This document shows, one piece after another, positions 22,504 to 33,490 of a stretch of 64,000 nt of DNA. How positions within the stretch are numbered: the first letter of the stretch is position 1; every line of letters starts with the position of its first letter. Made by a program: the position numbers and the translations under genes. The notes below the pieces were generated by a model that did no database searches, was not told where the DNA came from, and worked only from the letters and a program-made list of their open reading frames with translations. This DNA comes from Nomia melanderi. Lineage: Eukaryota; Arthropoda; Insecta; Hymenoptera; Halictidae. The stretch spans positions 23,159,160-23,223,159 of the forward strand of contig NC_134999.1 in NCBI RefSeq assembly GCF_051020985.1, written 5' to 3'.

Positions 22504-22613
22504 TTACTACCATACCTGATCCCGAGTTCGTCGCTGATATTGGAAATAAAACAGTGCCAGCAGGACGTAACGTTAAATTAGACTGCAGCGTCAAGGATCT
22601 GGGACTGTACAAG
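22504..22613 (+). CDS. Internal exon of a DIP/lachesin-like Ig-superfamily cell-surface protein (start of Ig domain 1)
   Basis: The exon lies between an acceptor ending TGTTTGTTTCAG (22492-22503) and a donor AAG|GTAAGG (22611-22619). It is open in one frame. The first two bases complete a codon split by a phase-1 intron, then 36 codons run to the donor, which is phase 0. The peptide begins TTIPDPEFVADIGN, continues KTVPAGRNVKLDCSV, and ends LGLYK. The PDPEF lead-in, the VPAGR turn, the B-strand cysteine in LDCSV and the LG-YK end are typical of the first Ig domain of insect DIP proteins and lachesin-like paralogs. These are neuronal surface receptors that bind Dpr partners in synaptic matching. 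An N-glycosylation sequon (Asn-Lys-Thr) is visible. The second Ig cysteine, the signal peptide and the other Ig domains must be on other exons, none of which I found here. Which paralog this is cannot be decided from 36 residues. Family call is confident; a dead exon copy is possible but no damage is seen. Confidence 0.88.
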
Positions 22614-22994
22614 GTAAGGGAACGTGCTGCTAACAGTTTATAAACTTGATCTTTCCAAAAATATTATGCTGTTATCACTAAGGAAATTTTTTCTAATAAT
22701 TAATATTAAAATTTCAATAAATTTACAATTATTATTGATTAAAGTTTTTTAAAATTTATTAAAAAAGTAGACTCGGTTCAATAAATTATTTTATCGGTGT
22801 ACAATCTTAAATTTCTCTAACCACAAGTTATTCATTAGAGACTTAATAAGAACTTGTACAATTGTTATTCCTTTTCTGAAAAATAATGCCTACCTATTAA
22901 ACAAATTAATTTTATTCAACCATATTTTGTATATTTGATAAAACACGTGAATTGTTTTGATTCTCCATTCAGTCAAAGTCTACGTATATATTAA

Positions 22995-23036
22995 CGCTAG
23001 GTTTGTCGCGTGGGTCATTTTTGGCCCAGGAGCCGC
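22995..23036 (+). mobile_element. Possible relic of a piggyBac-like MITE left end
   Basis: TTAA (22991-22994) is followed by CGCTAGGTTTGTCGCGTGGG and TCATTTTTGGCCCA. This resembles CACTAGAACTACCNNATGGGTCA... of the element at 61049. No right end was identified. Confidence 0.4.
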
Positions 23037-23225
23037 TTACATTCTTTTTCTTTGTGCTGACTTCTATCCGCACATTTCATAGTTTCATTTATAAGATCAT
23101 CGTGTATCATTGTGTTGTATTATAATTGTTTAAGACTAAATATTTTCGATTTTGTTCAGGGTACAAATTAACCCGTGTCGATACAGATAGGTATATAAAA
23201 ATGTCGATGCAGCTAGTGATGAAGA

Positions 23226-23505
23226 GTAGTAGAAGAATCAATTCAGAAATCTACATAACCTTAAAAGAATGTTTGATTCGAATCGACATAACCTTAAAAA
23301 AATGTCTGATTCAAGTCTACATAACCTTAAAAAAATTTCTTAATCGAATCTGCATAAACTTAAAAATATGTCTGATTCGAAACTATGTAAAATGTCTGAA
23401 TAGAATCCACATAACCTTAAAAAAATATCTAATTTGTATCTATGTAACCTTAAAAAATGTCTGAATCTCATCTACATAACCTTAAAAAATGTCTGATTCA
23501 AAAAA
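23226..23505. repeat. Minisatellite, unit about 33 bp, about 8-9 copies
   Basis: Units of the type CTACATAACCTTAAAAAAAT then GTCTGATTCGAAT repeat in tandem. The 112-codon plus-strand frame at 23126-23464 is a by-product: the unit length is a multiple of three and stop-free in one frame. Confidence 0.87.
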
Positions 23506-24179
23506 GTGTTACACGTATACTACAAGGTGTAATGGAGGTGTAATTTTCTGCCAAAAATGACATGGTCCCTTATGCGAGCAGTAGCTGTTATTGAATGAAA
23601 CCTGAAAAGTTCCGTTCCTCGAAAATCAAGTTACCGTAATTAGAAGTATTTAGTTCTCCCATTCGCTGCTCCGCAAAGTTTTCTTAGTACTTGCATCCGA
23701 TACTTCCCAAACGATCCGTACCAGTTCCTGTTACTTTGCCTGCCTACACACCAGCAAGAAGCAACCAAAGTTTTCTGCCCGCCACGAATCTCAGTACCGA
23801 TCTGCATCGTTATTCCGTGGCTACTAAATATTCTGATTCGCCGCATAATATTGAGGGAATGGCCGTAAGAATGAACGTTGTGCGTGTGTGCGACAGACGA
23901 ACGACGTCTGTGCGTGTGAACGTTCATGACGTGTGGAATATTCTAGATATTGATTATCCGAGATATTGACGGTTGACGTAGTGTTCACCTGAATGTTCCA
24001 AATATACGTGAACTTGATGCAAGCTGACAAAAAAATAGAAAAAATATTATGTCGTGTAAAATAAAACAAATAAGGAAAATATTTTGTTGAAAATGAATTT
24101 TTTGAGTATCAATTTTCACAACATGATGGTTAATTGTAGGACACCCTGTATATAGAAGTGTTGTTAAATCTCGAGGATC
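23506..24179. other. Unique DNA, GC-richer in the first half
   Basis: Conflicting frames on both strands at 23640-24069, with no domain. CTGTATA-type ends and short CGTGTG runs only. Confidence 0.4.
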
Positions 24180-24355
24180 AACTTTTTTATAAGGTTGATA
24201 TTTATTTTTAATTATAAATGGAATTTACTTGCGATTGTTGCTACTATATTTGAATTTTCATGTGTTATATCGGCTGGTAATTCAGTGGTTAATTAATCTC
24301 CAATTAGCGACGTCAGTATGTTCTTGAAACATTGATGAGGTAATTCGAAAGATTT
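24180..24355 (+). repeat. Segment shared with 6700-6869
   Basis: Contains GGCTGGTAATTCAGTGG and TGTTCTTGAAACATTGATGA in the same order and at the same distance from a family B MITE as at 6.7 kb. Confidence 0.75.
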
Positions 24356-24568
24356 AGTACTGTACGTTGCTGGGAAGTTGGCACTCGTCACGTCATAGGG
24401 GGGTTGACAGTTGCTCCGAGAGCTCCAATCGCGAGTCCGAAACGGCTCTCCCCACTCTTCGTCGCAGGAGCCGATTGATGGGCGGCAGTGTTTTAGCCAA
24501 TCAGGCGTGCGCCTTGAAATATGACCAATCAGACGAGAGTGCCAGGTTCCCTGCAACGGACAGTGCTA
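24356..24568 (+). mobile_element. Family B MITE, copy 3
   Basis: Ends are AGTACTGTACGTTGCTGGGA and CCAGGTTCCCTGCAACGGAC followed by AGTGCT. The CRE-like site is TCACGTCA (one change). Three CCAAT boxes occur in it (CTCCAATCGC, AGCCAATCAG, GACCAATCAG). At 213 bp it is longer than copies 1 and 2. Confidence 0.87.
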
Positions 24569-24599
24569 TGGCATGCATAGGGTTTCATTTAAAAAGAGA

Positions 24600-25260
24600 T
24601 TTTTGTGTCTGATCCTCACATTGTGAGTATTAACTTAATTAATTTTGAGTATTAACTCAAATTGTGAGTATTAACTTAATTAATTGATTCTATAAGTTTT
24701 CCATATTGCAAATGATATCTCCATCGAGAGGTAACTCCATAAAAATTCCTTAAATATTAATTGAATTCAATTCAACTAAATCAATCAGAAATAATTACTT
24801 TGTAACACCTAGCACCTCTTTCTAAAATAATACAGTAAAACTAGAAACTAGATAGACCAGATCAGAATTGAACTGTCCAATTATTTCTAAACTTATTATT
24901 CCTAAAATCATTAATTATTTAAATTGAAATATCTAATTATATATAAAATCCTCCACATAGCAAATGCCATTTCCATCCAGACCTATCTCCATCAAAATCC
25001 CTCAAACACTCATTAAATTCAATCCAAATAAATCAACCAACACTGCAACCCCTAACACAACCAACAACCCTAACAAATCCAAAATAAATCCAAAACCGAA
25101 AGCAAAGTGTCCAAGGAATCAAGACCACCTCTACAAAGCCAAAATAAATCCAAAACCTAAACAGACGAAACCAAAAGCAAAGTGTCCATCGAATCAAGAC
25201 CACCTCATCAGTAAGCTTGTCGAAAATCCTGCTGCTCGAATGATTCGGCAGATCCAATTA
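24600..25260. repeat. AT-rich DNA with small local duplications
   Basis: GTGAGTATTAACTTAATTAA recurs within 24625-24685. AAAGCAAAGTGTCCA with GAATCAAGACCACCTC occurs twice in 25095-25210. Frames at 24964-25392 arise from the A/C-rich composition. Confidence 0.6.
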
Positions 25261-25576
25261 GAAAGTGTCTCCCACAATTGCAGCGTGCCACGTTCCTCCG
25301 CCGCGCGTGTCCTCTCCCTCCCTCTGGCTCGATCTTCTTGCTTCCTCTGTCTTCCTCTCTGCCCGGTGGATCCCTCGATCCGAACTACATAAGCTCCGCT
25401 TCCCCTACAGCCATACTGTTAGCTTTGGTTTGGCGTTTGGTCGCTCCAAGCCGCGTGTTTGCGGTTTTACTGCCGGTGCTCTGGAGTATTCGTCGACTAT
25501 ATATTATACGCTCACTCCTGGAGCACCCTGTAGCCTGGCGACAGCTTTAACACGTTCGCGACAGGAGATACGTTGT
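25261..25576. other. GC-rich unique DNA
   Basis: Frames at 25265-25654 and 25278-25550 (+) overlap in different phases and have no domain. A CACCCTGTAGCCTGGCGACA-type sequence lies just before the palindromic array. Confidence 0.4.
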
Positions 25577-25850
25577 TATCTGTCCCATGGGGCGGGATGT
25601 GCCACCGGTGGTACATTTTTGTCTGTCCCATGGGACGTCATGTACCACCGGTGATTCATTCCGTCCCATGGGACAGAGAAGCATGTAACACCGGTGGTAC
25701 ATACTTATTGTCCCATGGGGCGGTATGTACCACCGGTGTTACATGCTTCTCTGTCCCATGGGACGGAATGAATCACCGGTGGTACATGAACTACTGTCCC
25801 ATGGGACAGGATGAGTCACCGGTGGTACATGAACTTTTGTCGCGTCACAG
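25577..25850. repeat. Array of alternating CCCATGGG and CACCGGTG palindromes with a perfect 67-bp inverted repeat
   Basis: GTCCCATGG starts at 25582, 25625, 25663, 25710, 25753 and 25796. Each is followed about 20 bases later by CACCGGTG or a one-base variant. Positions 25638-25704 and 25723-25789 are exact reverse complements over 67 bases with an 18-base spacer. The two plus-strand frames across the array are by-products. Confidence 0.93.
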
Positions 25851-25939
25851 CATTTAAATAACTGATTACTGAAATTAATTACTGTAATTAATTAAAAATA
25901 CTGTAAATCGAAAGGGAACATTCCTCGCACTCCAAACAT

Positions 25940-26160
25940 ATACAACCTGCTGCCAACGATATTACTGGAAAAATTATAGTAATTAATTCGAAATCAAATC
26001 AGATTAATCAAATTAAGTCTAAATTGAAGTCAAATTAATCAAATTGAATCTAAACTTAATTCGAATTAATCAAATTGAATCTAAGGTTAAGTCAAATCAA
26101 ATTAATTCAATTACATCTAGATTTGAATCAAATCAAATTAATCAAATTATAATTAAATGT
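25940..26160. repeat. AT-rich repeat shared with 26805-26960
   Basis: Begins with CTGCCAACGATATTACTG and ATTATAGTAATTAATTC, then runs into units of about 33 bp of the type AAATTAATCAAATTGAATCT. The same start followed by the same units recurs at 26815. Confidence 0.75.
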
Positions 26161-26804
26161 ATTTACATCTTTATATACGTAAGAGAATTATTCTCTAAGG
26201 TCTCAAGTGCAAGGAGAAAGTAAATACATAGATAATTTTCGAATTAGTCCTGGCAGATGGGAGAAAGTAGGAAAAATAACATCGGCCCACGGCGGGTACA
26301 CTAAATTCAAGTCCCGTCGCGAACGTGTTAAACAGCCGACGAGAGCGGTGAATGATCGACGTGGTAATAGATACGAACCGCAGCAGATTGCCAGTCCCGG
26401 TGGATACGAATTCTTTTGGTTTATCGGCCACTGCGAGCTGTCGTTCTGCGAGTTTTCCGTTCGAAGTGGGGATTTGATGGTGTCGGATGGAGTTCGGAGA
26501 ATTTTGAGTTTTGATGGGGGAGATACTTGGGGTGGTTTTGAGATTTGCAGCGGAGGTGATTTGAAATTGGAAAGTTTATGCTTTGTGATATGATTTTAGC
26601 AATTTTAATTCTGATGCTTGAAATATTTTAATTTTCTCTGAAAGCAGTAATTCTGATGGTTCTAATTTTTAATTAGGAACTTAAAGCTTCATGATCTGAT
26701 TTCAAACATTTTAATTATCAGTAAAGAAAAAATTTAAATATTTCAAATTTCTTCAACAAAAATGATAGAGTACTCAATGATTCTATTAATTAATAATAAA
26801 TATA
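26161..26804. other. Unique DNA
   Basis: A frame of 128 codons at 26207-26593 (+), part of it in GC-richer DNA, has no recognised domain and no convincing splice sites. It is not called as a gene. Confidence 0.4.
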
Positions 26805-26960
26805 TATGTAACCTCCTGCCAACGATATTACTGCAAAAATTATAGTAATTAATTCAAAGTCAAGTCAAATTAACTCAAAATTATAGTAATTAATTCAAAG
26901 TCAAATCAAATTAATCGAATTAGATCTAAATTTATATGAGACCGAATTAATTCTAATTAA
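26805..26960. repeat. Second copy of the 25940 repeat
   Basis: CCTCCTGCCAACGATATTAC and ATTATAGTAATTAATTCAAA match 25945-25990. The last part is repeated once more inside this copy. Confidence 0.75.
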
Positions 26961-27449
26961 AATCATTTCAACGCCAAAAAGATACATCACAAGTACCGAA
27001 GAACATTCGTGTTACACCGATCAGTCTCCGTTCACTCCCATCGCTGTGCGACAAGTAGTTTGTCCGACTTTCTCGCAGAGCAACATCTTAATAACACAAC
27101 CGACAACCAACTACCAACCCTCCAGTTCATTACCCATTCCCATGTAAAGGCGAAAGCGAATCGGGGAATAACGAACCTCTTGGAAGCCGCCTGTAACGCC
27201 GGCAGACGCGACTCCGCAGAATCAATTGAAAAATCGTTCAGCTAATTAATTGAAGAATAATTTGAATGGCATTTAATACAGCGGATCGGTTGGCAGCTGG
27301 CATTCACGGGCACCTCGGGGTTGCTGGAATCTAAAGCCCCATGAATCGAGAAGTGGAAGAATCTGATGCATAACAGGGAATTTCGAATGAATCTTTGGTT
27401 ATCGGTGGACTGTGGCTTTTTGTCGGAATTCAAATTGTTCGGAATGTGT
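26961..27449. other. Unique DNA, GC-richer 27000-27230
   Basis: No supported feature. Short frames at 27009-27245 (+) and 27242-27433 (-) have no family signature. Confidence 0.4.
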
Positions 27450-28335
27450 TTGGGAGATTAATAATTAATCAAATTGCACTGAAGGCTAATATATTTCTAA
27501 TTATAAACAGTATAATTAGTACTCGTTTAGTTTAAGTGAATTGGTTTATAAATAATCAAATTTATAAATTTATAAATATCAAATAGCACTGAGGTTTAAT
27601 ATCTTCGTAAGTATCAATAATATAATTATTATTCAGTAATTTAAGTAAATTGGTTTATAAATAATCTAATAGTACTGAGGTTTAATATTTTCCAATTTTC
27701 AATGATATAATTATTACTCATTAATTTAACTAAATTAGTTTATAAATAATCAAATAGCACTGAGGTTTAATATCTTAGTAATTATCAATAATATAATTAT
27801 TATTCATCGATTTAAGTAAATTAGTTTATAAATAATCAAATAGCAGTGAGATTTAATATTTCCCAATTATCAAGAATATAATTATTATTTATTTAGTTTC
27901 AGTAAATTAGTTTATAAATAATGAAATAGCACTTAACCTTAATATCTTCCTAAACATCAACAATATAATTATTATTCATTTAGTTTCAGTAACTTAGTTT
28001 ATATATAATAAAATAGCACTGAGTTCTAATTTCTTAGTAATTATCAATAATATGATTATTATTCATTTACTTTCAGTAAATTGGTTTATAAATAATCAAA
28101 TAGCATTGAGATTTAATGTTTCCCAATTATCAACTGTATAATTATTTTTCATTTAGTTTCAGTAAATTAGTTTATAAATAATCAAACAGGTTTCATATCT
28201 TCGTAATTATCAACTATATAATTATTTTTCATTCAGTTTCAGTAAATTAGCTTATAAATAATAAAATAGTACTGAGGTTCAATAACTTCGTGATTATCAA
28301 TAATATAATCGTTATTTATTCAGTTTCTTAAATAC
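27450..28335. repeat. Tandem array, unit 86 bp, about 10 copies
   Basis: AAATAGCACTGAGGTTTAAT recurs at about 27581, 27667, 27752, 27838, 27924, 28011, 28098 and 28262. Between these lie AATAATATAATTATTATTCA and GTAAATTAGTTTATAAATAA. The period is 81-87 bp. Confidence 0.9.
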
Positions 28336-28948
28336 AGTCCTTAATTAATAACCAAATACCTTATTTATAATACTTTATTTATAATACTTTATTTATAAAA
28401 TTCAACATCTTCCCAATCACCATTATTGCTCTTTATTCCCATCACAGTTCATTAAACATTTACTCCTAGACCCACATTGTTTAAACGAAAAGGAGACTAA
28501 AAAAAACTTCTACAAGTCATCAGCTCCCTGCCTCCCAGTCAGCGCCACTCAATTTTCTGCCATAACGTTAGAACGAACAGCCAGCATTCCACGGGAGAAA
28601 AAATCATCCTGAGTCAGGATCGAAATACATTTTCTTATCAGACATCTCTTCCTCATCCTATTTCCGTAGGAATGTCGATCGTTCCGGGCGATCTACCCAT
28701 GTTACGAGGTCCACGATCGCATGCAGGCAACAGTATCGCAAAATAATATCATTGAATGGCAGGGGTCTCTATTAGACGAAGGGTCTGTAAATATCGAGCC
28801 ACTTGATTGGCGGTTTATATATCAGAGACGTGATACGTTTAGTGTCTCTTGGAAAAAGGTGTATACATAGCCTCAAATATACCTGGAGTCTTCTGTTCCT
28901 CCTTCTTGTTTTTGAAGGATTCGAAGAAGAAACCTTGGACACATTTAT
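28336..28948. other. Unique DNA
   Basis: No gene or repeat recognised apart from a triple TACTTTATTTATAA at about 28365-28400. Confidence 0.45.
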
Positions 28949-30255
28949 TTCATAATGGCCCTGAGAAAGACATTATCGAGTTTTCCTGGGGTTTCCTTAT
29001 TTTTTAGTCTATTTAAGAATGTTTGCCAATTTTTTTTCTTTGTTGCGTGAGTGTAATTTAGAAGCAGTTGTGTCATTAATATGTGTATTTTATAATGATT
29101 TATTTTATAATGGCACTGAAAATGTCATTTTCGAGTTTTCCTGGGGTTTCCTTATTTTCTAGTTAATTTAATATTAATTATCAATTGCAACATTTTTTCC
29201 TCTCATTGTTATTATGTCCATTATAATTGTATTAATTATGACAGTGGTAAGTGCGCTGATTAATTACCGGATATATTACACGAGTGTAACGAAGAAATAG
29301 TTGTAGTATCAATTAATCTATTTCATAACGAGTTTATCATTAATTTATTATATTCCACGTGTCAGTTAATTATTATTAATTAACAGTTCGTAATTAACAA
29401 TATAGCAAGATTGTCCATTGTTTAAGTAATTGCTACATTATGTCCTTAAATGATCCCATCAAAATCCCAAATGAAGAAATATGTGTACAAAATCCCTTAT
29501 CTCATTTCTTGAGAAAAATAAAAGAACAGAAGACTTTAGATATATTTGAGGAGCAAGGCGGCAGCGTCAATAGTTTATTACCAATAAATTATTAAAAACT
29601 ATTTATACAAGGGATTAAAAATGATTAAAACTGTTTATATATGTTACTAAAAATTTTCAGGGCTATTATGAAACAAATCATTACAAAATACACAAACGCA
29701 TAACACAATCGCTTCTAAATTACACTCAAGCAACAATCAGAAGCATGCAACCGTCAATCAATCTAAAAAAATAAGGAAACCTGACAAAAATTGGAAAATG
29801 ACTTTTTCAGTGCCATTATGAAATATATCATTACAAAATACATAAATTAATGACCTCCACAACAAAGAAAAAGGACAATTGATAATCAATCTTAAATTAA
29901 CTAAAACATAAGGAAATCCCTGGGAAACTCAAAAATAATTTTTTCAGTGTTATCATGAAATAAATCATTAAAATACACAAATGAACAACAAAACTGCTTC
30001 TAAATTACACTCACGCAACAAAGAAAAAAACAATTGACAATCAATCAAAAATTAACTAAAAAATAAAGAAATCCCTAGAAACCTCAAAAATGACTTTTAC
30101 AGTGTCAATATAAAATAAATCATTACAAAATTCACAAACTAATGGCACAACCGCTTCTAAATTACACTCAAGCAACAATCAAAAACATACAACCGTCAAT
30201 CAACCCGAAATGGCAAAAAAAACAAGGAAACCGCTGGCAAACTCGAAAATTACTC
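28949..30255. repeat. Opposed tandem arrays: two direct and four inverted copies of a unit of about 150 bp
   Basis: Direct units start near 28949 and 29103 (TATAATGGCACTGAAAATG, TTTTCCTGGGGTTTCCTTAT). Inverted units lie at about 29650, 29800, 29940 and 30095, with the reverse complement CAGTGCCATTATGAAAT and AAATAAGGAAACC-type ends. About 430 bp of unlike sequence separates the two groups. The unit also holds GCGTGAGTGTAATTTAGAAG, found inverted as CTTCTAAATTACACTCACGC. Confidence 0.85.
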
Positions 30256-31065
30256 CAGTGATATTTCACGTGGCAACAGTCGATGAAACGAAAAGGAAAT
30301 TCCTTTGCGGCAGACGTTTCTCTCTCGCCGTATTGACTCGGCCGACTCTGTGGAGGTGAGGGGCAGAAGAATTTTAATATCTCTCTTTAATGGTATTTTT
30401 CTTGCTCGATGTATCTCGTCTCGCAGACGCCTTTAAACCGACGATTTTCGCGGCAGGACGGACAGACAGCTGGGAGGGCCGGGACAAATAATTGAGGGAA
30501 CCTCGCGAAACTGCTCGGCGCGGGTTATCGATTCGCGCGAAGTGTCGCGGATTTCATCCGGCTAAACGTTATTGGTACCTCTTCGGGTACATCAAACGGT
30601 CCGGCCCGCGAAAGAAATTGAATTATGCCGCATAAGTTGAATTCCCCGGGCGCGCGCCGTGTACCGTGCCGTTCCGAGGGCCGAATAATCGGGATTACCG
30701 TCGCGCAATTCCAATGTTTCCGTTCGGAATTTCATTTTCGGAGTAATATCGCGCCGATGTTTTCTCAATCTCGGATCAATTGTTTCGTAGACGAGGAGGA
30801 ATTCGAATTATTACTCCTCTGTGCGCCGAAAAATGACACCGTGACTGCGTGAGATTGTAATAGGAACTTTCCAATTATTCATTCTCGGGGAACGCTGAGC
30901 CTTTGATTAAAATGCACGGGTTTTTGTCGTGAATTGTGTTCTGATGGAATGTTTGAATTTTAGTTGATTATTTGGGTGATGGATGGTAAATTGGACTGAC
31001 ACGAGTACTTTGGATGGATGCTGGGTCTTAGTACTAGGAGGAACAGCCAACGTTGGCAATGGGAA
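30256..31065. other. Unique DNA, GC-rich 30260-30850
   Basis: A 75-codon frame at 30625-30852 (+) without a domain. Could be an intronic regulatory island; nothing specific recognised. Confidence 0.4.
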
Positions 31066-31069
31066 TTTC

Positions 31070-31146
31070 TGATGATTTACTGACTGACTGACTTCCTGAC
31101 TGACTAACTGCCTGACTGACAGACTGACTGACTGACTCGCTGATGG
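31070..31146. repeat. Tetranucleotide microsatellite (ACTG/CTGA)
   Basis: TGACTGACTGACTTCCTGAC and GACAGACTGACTGACTGACT, with a few interruptions. Confidence 0.9.
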
Positions 31147-31171
31147 AGGTTTTCTGAATTCGTTTCTAAAC

Positions 31172-31425
31172 TTCCTCCTGATTGAACTTGTTCCTCACTG
31201 AACTTGTTCCTAGTTGAACTTGTTCCTGACTGAACTTGTTACCAATTGAACTTGTTCGTAATTGAACTTGTTCGTAATTGAACTTGTTCCACACTGAAAT
31301 TGTTCCTAATTGAACTTGTTCTTTACTGAACTTGTTCCTAATTGAACTTGTTCCTCACTGAACTTGGTTGCTGATTGAACTTGTTCCTGATGTTGAACTT
31401 GTTCCTCACTGACCTTGTTACATAG
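31172..31425. repeat. Minisatellite, unit about 17 bp (TGAACTTGTTCCTAATT)
   Basis: About 14 units. Each contains the imperfect dyad GAACTTGTTC. Variants alternate CTAATT, CTCACT and CTGACT in the variable part. Confidence 0.92.
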
Positions 31426-31514
31426 TATTGTAATTGTTGACCTGGTGAAGTGATTTTTAAGGTGTCAAAAGTCATCTTTTGAAATGTTAACCTAACATTG
31501 TCTTCTCATTTTAA

Positions 31515-31729
31515 CACTAAAACTACCAAATGTGTTAAAATGACCATTCCTTGATATTTACTTTAACGATTACTGAGGGTACACATATATCTTTGAGAAA
31601 TTACTAATGTAGCTAAGTAAGTAATACCTAACCTGAAATTTAAACCAATTCTAATCTTAATAAATCCACGTTTCTAGTTTTCATAATAAAATTTTGAAAG
31701 GTCTGTCCAAGTACTCGGTATTTCCAGCG
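31515..31729 (+). mobile_element. piggyBac-like MITE with TTAA target duplication
   Basis: TTAA at 31511-31514 and TTAA at 31730-31733 flank a 215-bp element beginning CACTAAAACTACCAAATGTG and ending GTACTCGGTATTTCCAGCG. The ends are short imperfect inverted repeats. No coding capacity. Its right half matches 63335-63432. Confidence 0.8.
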
Positions 31730-31737
31730 TTAAAAGG

Positions 31738-32109
31738 TTATTTTTGGCGCTGATTTTTATTTAATCTTTATGGTTTTGGAGGGAATCAGGTTCTTATGCG
31801 TTTTATTAAATTCTTTAATTTCCATGGAACTCCATTTCCTTTATTCATTTCCTTTGGATAGAAAGGGGAAGGTTACTTTGGAATGTAAGTGAAATGCTTG
31901 TTGTAATTAAATGAAGTAACACTGACCTTTAGTAGCTCGCTCTGTTGTACCGTTGAAATGCCGTGCAACATTTCCTACGGTGAATAAAGCTGCTGGTTTC
32001 ATCTCAGTGGAGCTGTTTATTTTGTTTTTCCATGGAGAAAATTCGACGTGATTTTGCCATAAACAGTAAACACACAAATAAATTGACTTCTATCTAGGAC
32101 AAACGGAAA
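31738..32109. other. AT-rich unique DNA
   Basis: No supported feature seen. Confidence 0.45.
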
Positions 32110-32475
32110 CTACGTTTCAAGTATTATATTAGAGCCTCTGGACATCAACCTCAAAACTCTCCTGCTCACATAACAAAAATTAAGGTTACCAATCTACCAT
32201 AAAATAATCCCTGCTATACAAAATGGTTTTCCTACCATTTCTCAATTCATACAACATTCAAATTGAAACACAAAATATCCACTGTCACTGACAAAAACCA
32301 TATAACACCCCCATAAAATAAACAAAACGTAACCTCCACACCTTCATCTCCTCCCCGCGCAACTTTCTATCCAAATCATTCCACCCTACAACTCACGCTT
32401 CCTAAGTAATCACGTTCCATAAAAAAATTCGTCATTTACCACACCATGGACATAACCTCAATTCACCTACCACAT
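32110..32475 (+). repeat. Dispersed repeat D, locus 1
   Basis: Carries AAACAAAACGTAACCTCCAC, TCAATTCATACAACATTCAA and CCATGGACATAACCTCAA, shared with the longer array at 36.4-37.7 kb. Confidence 0.75.
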
Positions 32476-33125
32476 AGGTATCGATGGGATTCGATACATA
32501 AACTCTCATCTAATTTACCTAATAAAATTTCGAATCTGGAAAAAAATGGGAAGGGATCAGAAATCGATTTGCCACTGGAACCGTCTTTCCAAGTGTCCCA
32601 TAGAAAATACGTGGCACTGTAATCCCATGGCCCACGTAACGGCGAGTACGTGTACCGTGCACGATATTCGGGCAATATCGAGCCGCGGCGGTAACGATGC
32701 CGAGGTGAACAGCGGCGGCAATTACTTCCCTTTCGGTATTCGTGTGTCCCGGATGCGGTGAGTGGCGAACCGGATGACCATTGGGTAATAACGTTGATCT
32801 CGGCTGGAGGGTGCGAGATAGGTGGTTCAAGTGCGTGTTTAGCGGTGCCGATCTCCCCCGAGCGGCCCTTTCACCGAACACTAAAGCCCACTGGGGCTGC
32901 TATACGACTTGTAAGAAGGGCCGGCGTCTGGCAGACCCCGCCACGGAATCACTTGATGCCTTGATCGCTGACAAACTGTCGTCTTTATGGGGCCGTTACG
33001 GTTCCCGCGGGCGCCGATGAAAGGATCCGGCATTTAGGTAAACGGTGAAATCTTTATCTCCTTCCGCTATCGGGGATTTCACTTGGAACAAGTGGTTTCG
33101 GGGGCTCTGTGGTTTCGGTTGTCCT
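32476..33125. other. Unique DNA, GC-rich 32560-33050
   Basis: Overlapping frames in several phases on both strands (32463-32881 minus; 32546-33020 plus) with no domain. Not called. Confidence 0.4.
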
Positions 33126-33490
33126 CGGGATTTGTGAGTTAGGCTTGTTTGGCTTTTGGGAGGGAGGTTTGTTTGGATTTTTTGAGTGAGGTTTGCTTGG
33201 CGTTTGTGAGTAAGGTTTGTTTGTTTTTTGTGAGTGAGGTTTGTTTGTCTTTTGTGGATGAGGTTTTTTTGTGAGTGAGGTTTGTTTGGCTTTTGTGGGT
33301 GAGGTTTTTTGTGAATGAGGTTTGTTTGTTTTTTGTGAGTGTGGTTCGTTTCGATTACGTTATCGAGGTTTGCTTGTTCTTTGTGAGTGAGGTTCTTTTA
33401 TTTTTTGAGAGCGAGGTTTGTTTGGTTTCTGTTTGTGAGGATTATTTGGCTTTTGTGGGTGAGGTTTCTTTGGCTTTTTGGTTTGGATTG
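33126..33490. repeat. Minisatellite, unit about 30 bp (GTGAGTGAGGTTTGTTTGGC)
   Basis: About 12 units ending in TTTTTGTGAGTGAGG, with drift. The plus-strand frame at 33275-33493, rich in Val/Phe/Leu, is a by-product. Confidence 0.87.

Noticed and set aside
23126..23464. 112-codon frame with repeated Ile-Thr-Leu-Lys motif
   Set aside because: The periodic peptide follows the 33-bp minisatellite; not a repeat protein.
25577..25850. CRISPR-like array
   Set aside because: Regular spacing, but the spacers are repeated and inverted copies of each other. The context is eukaryotic and there are no cas genes.
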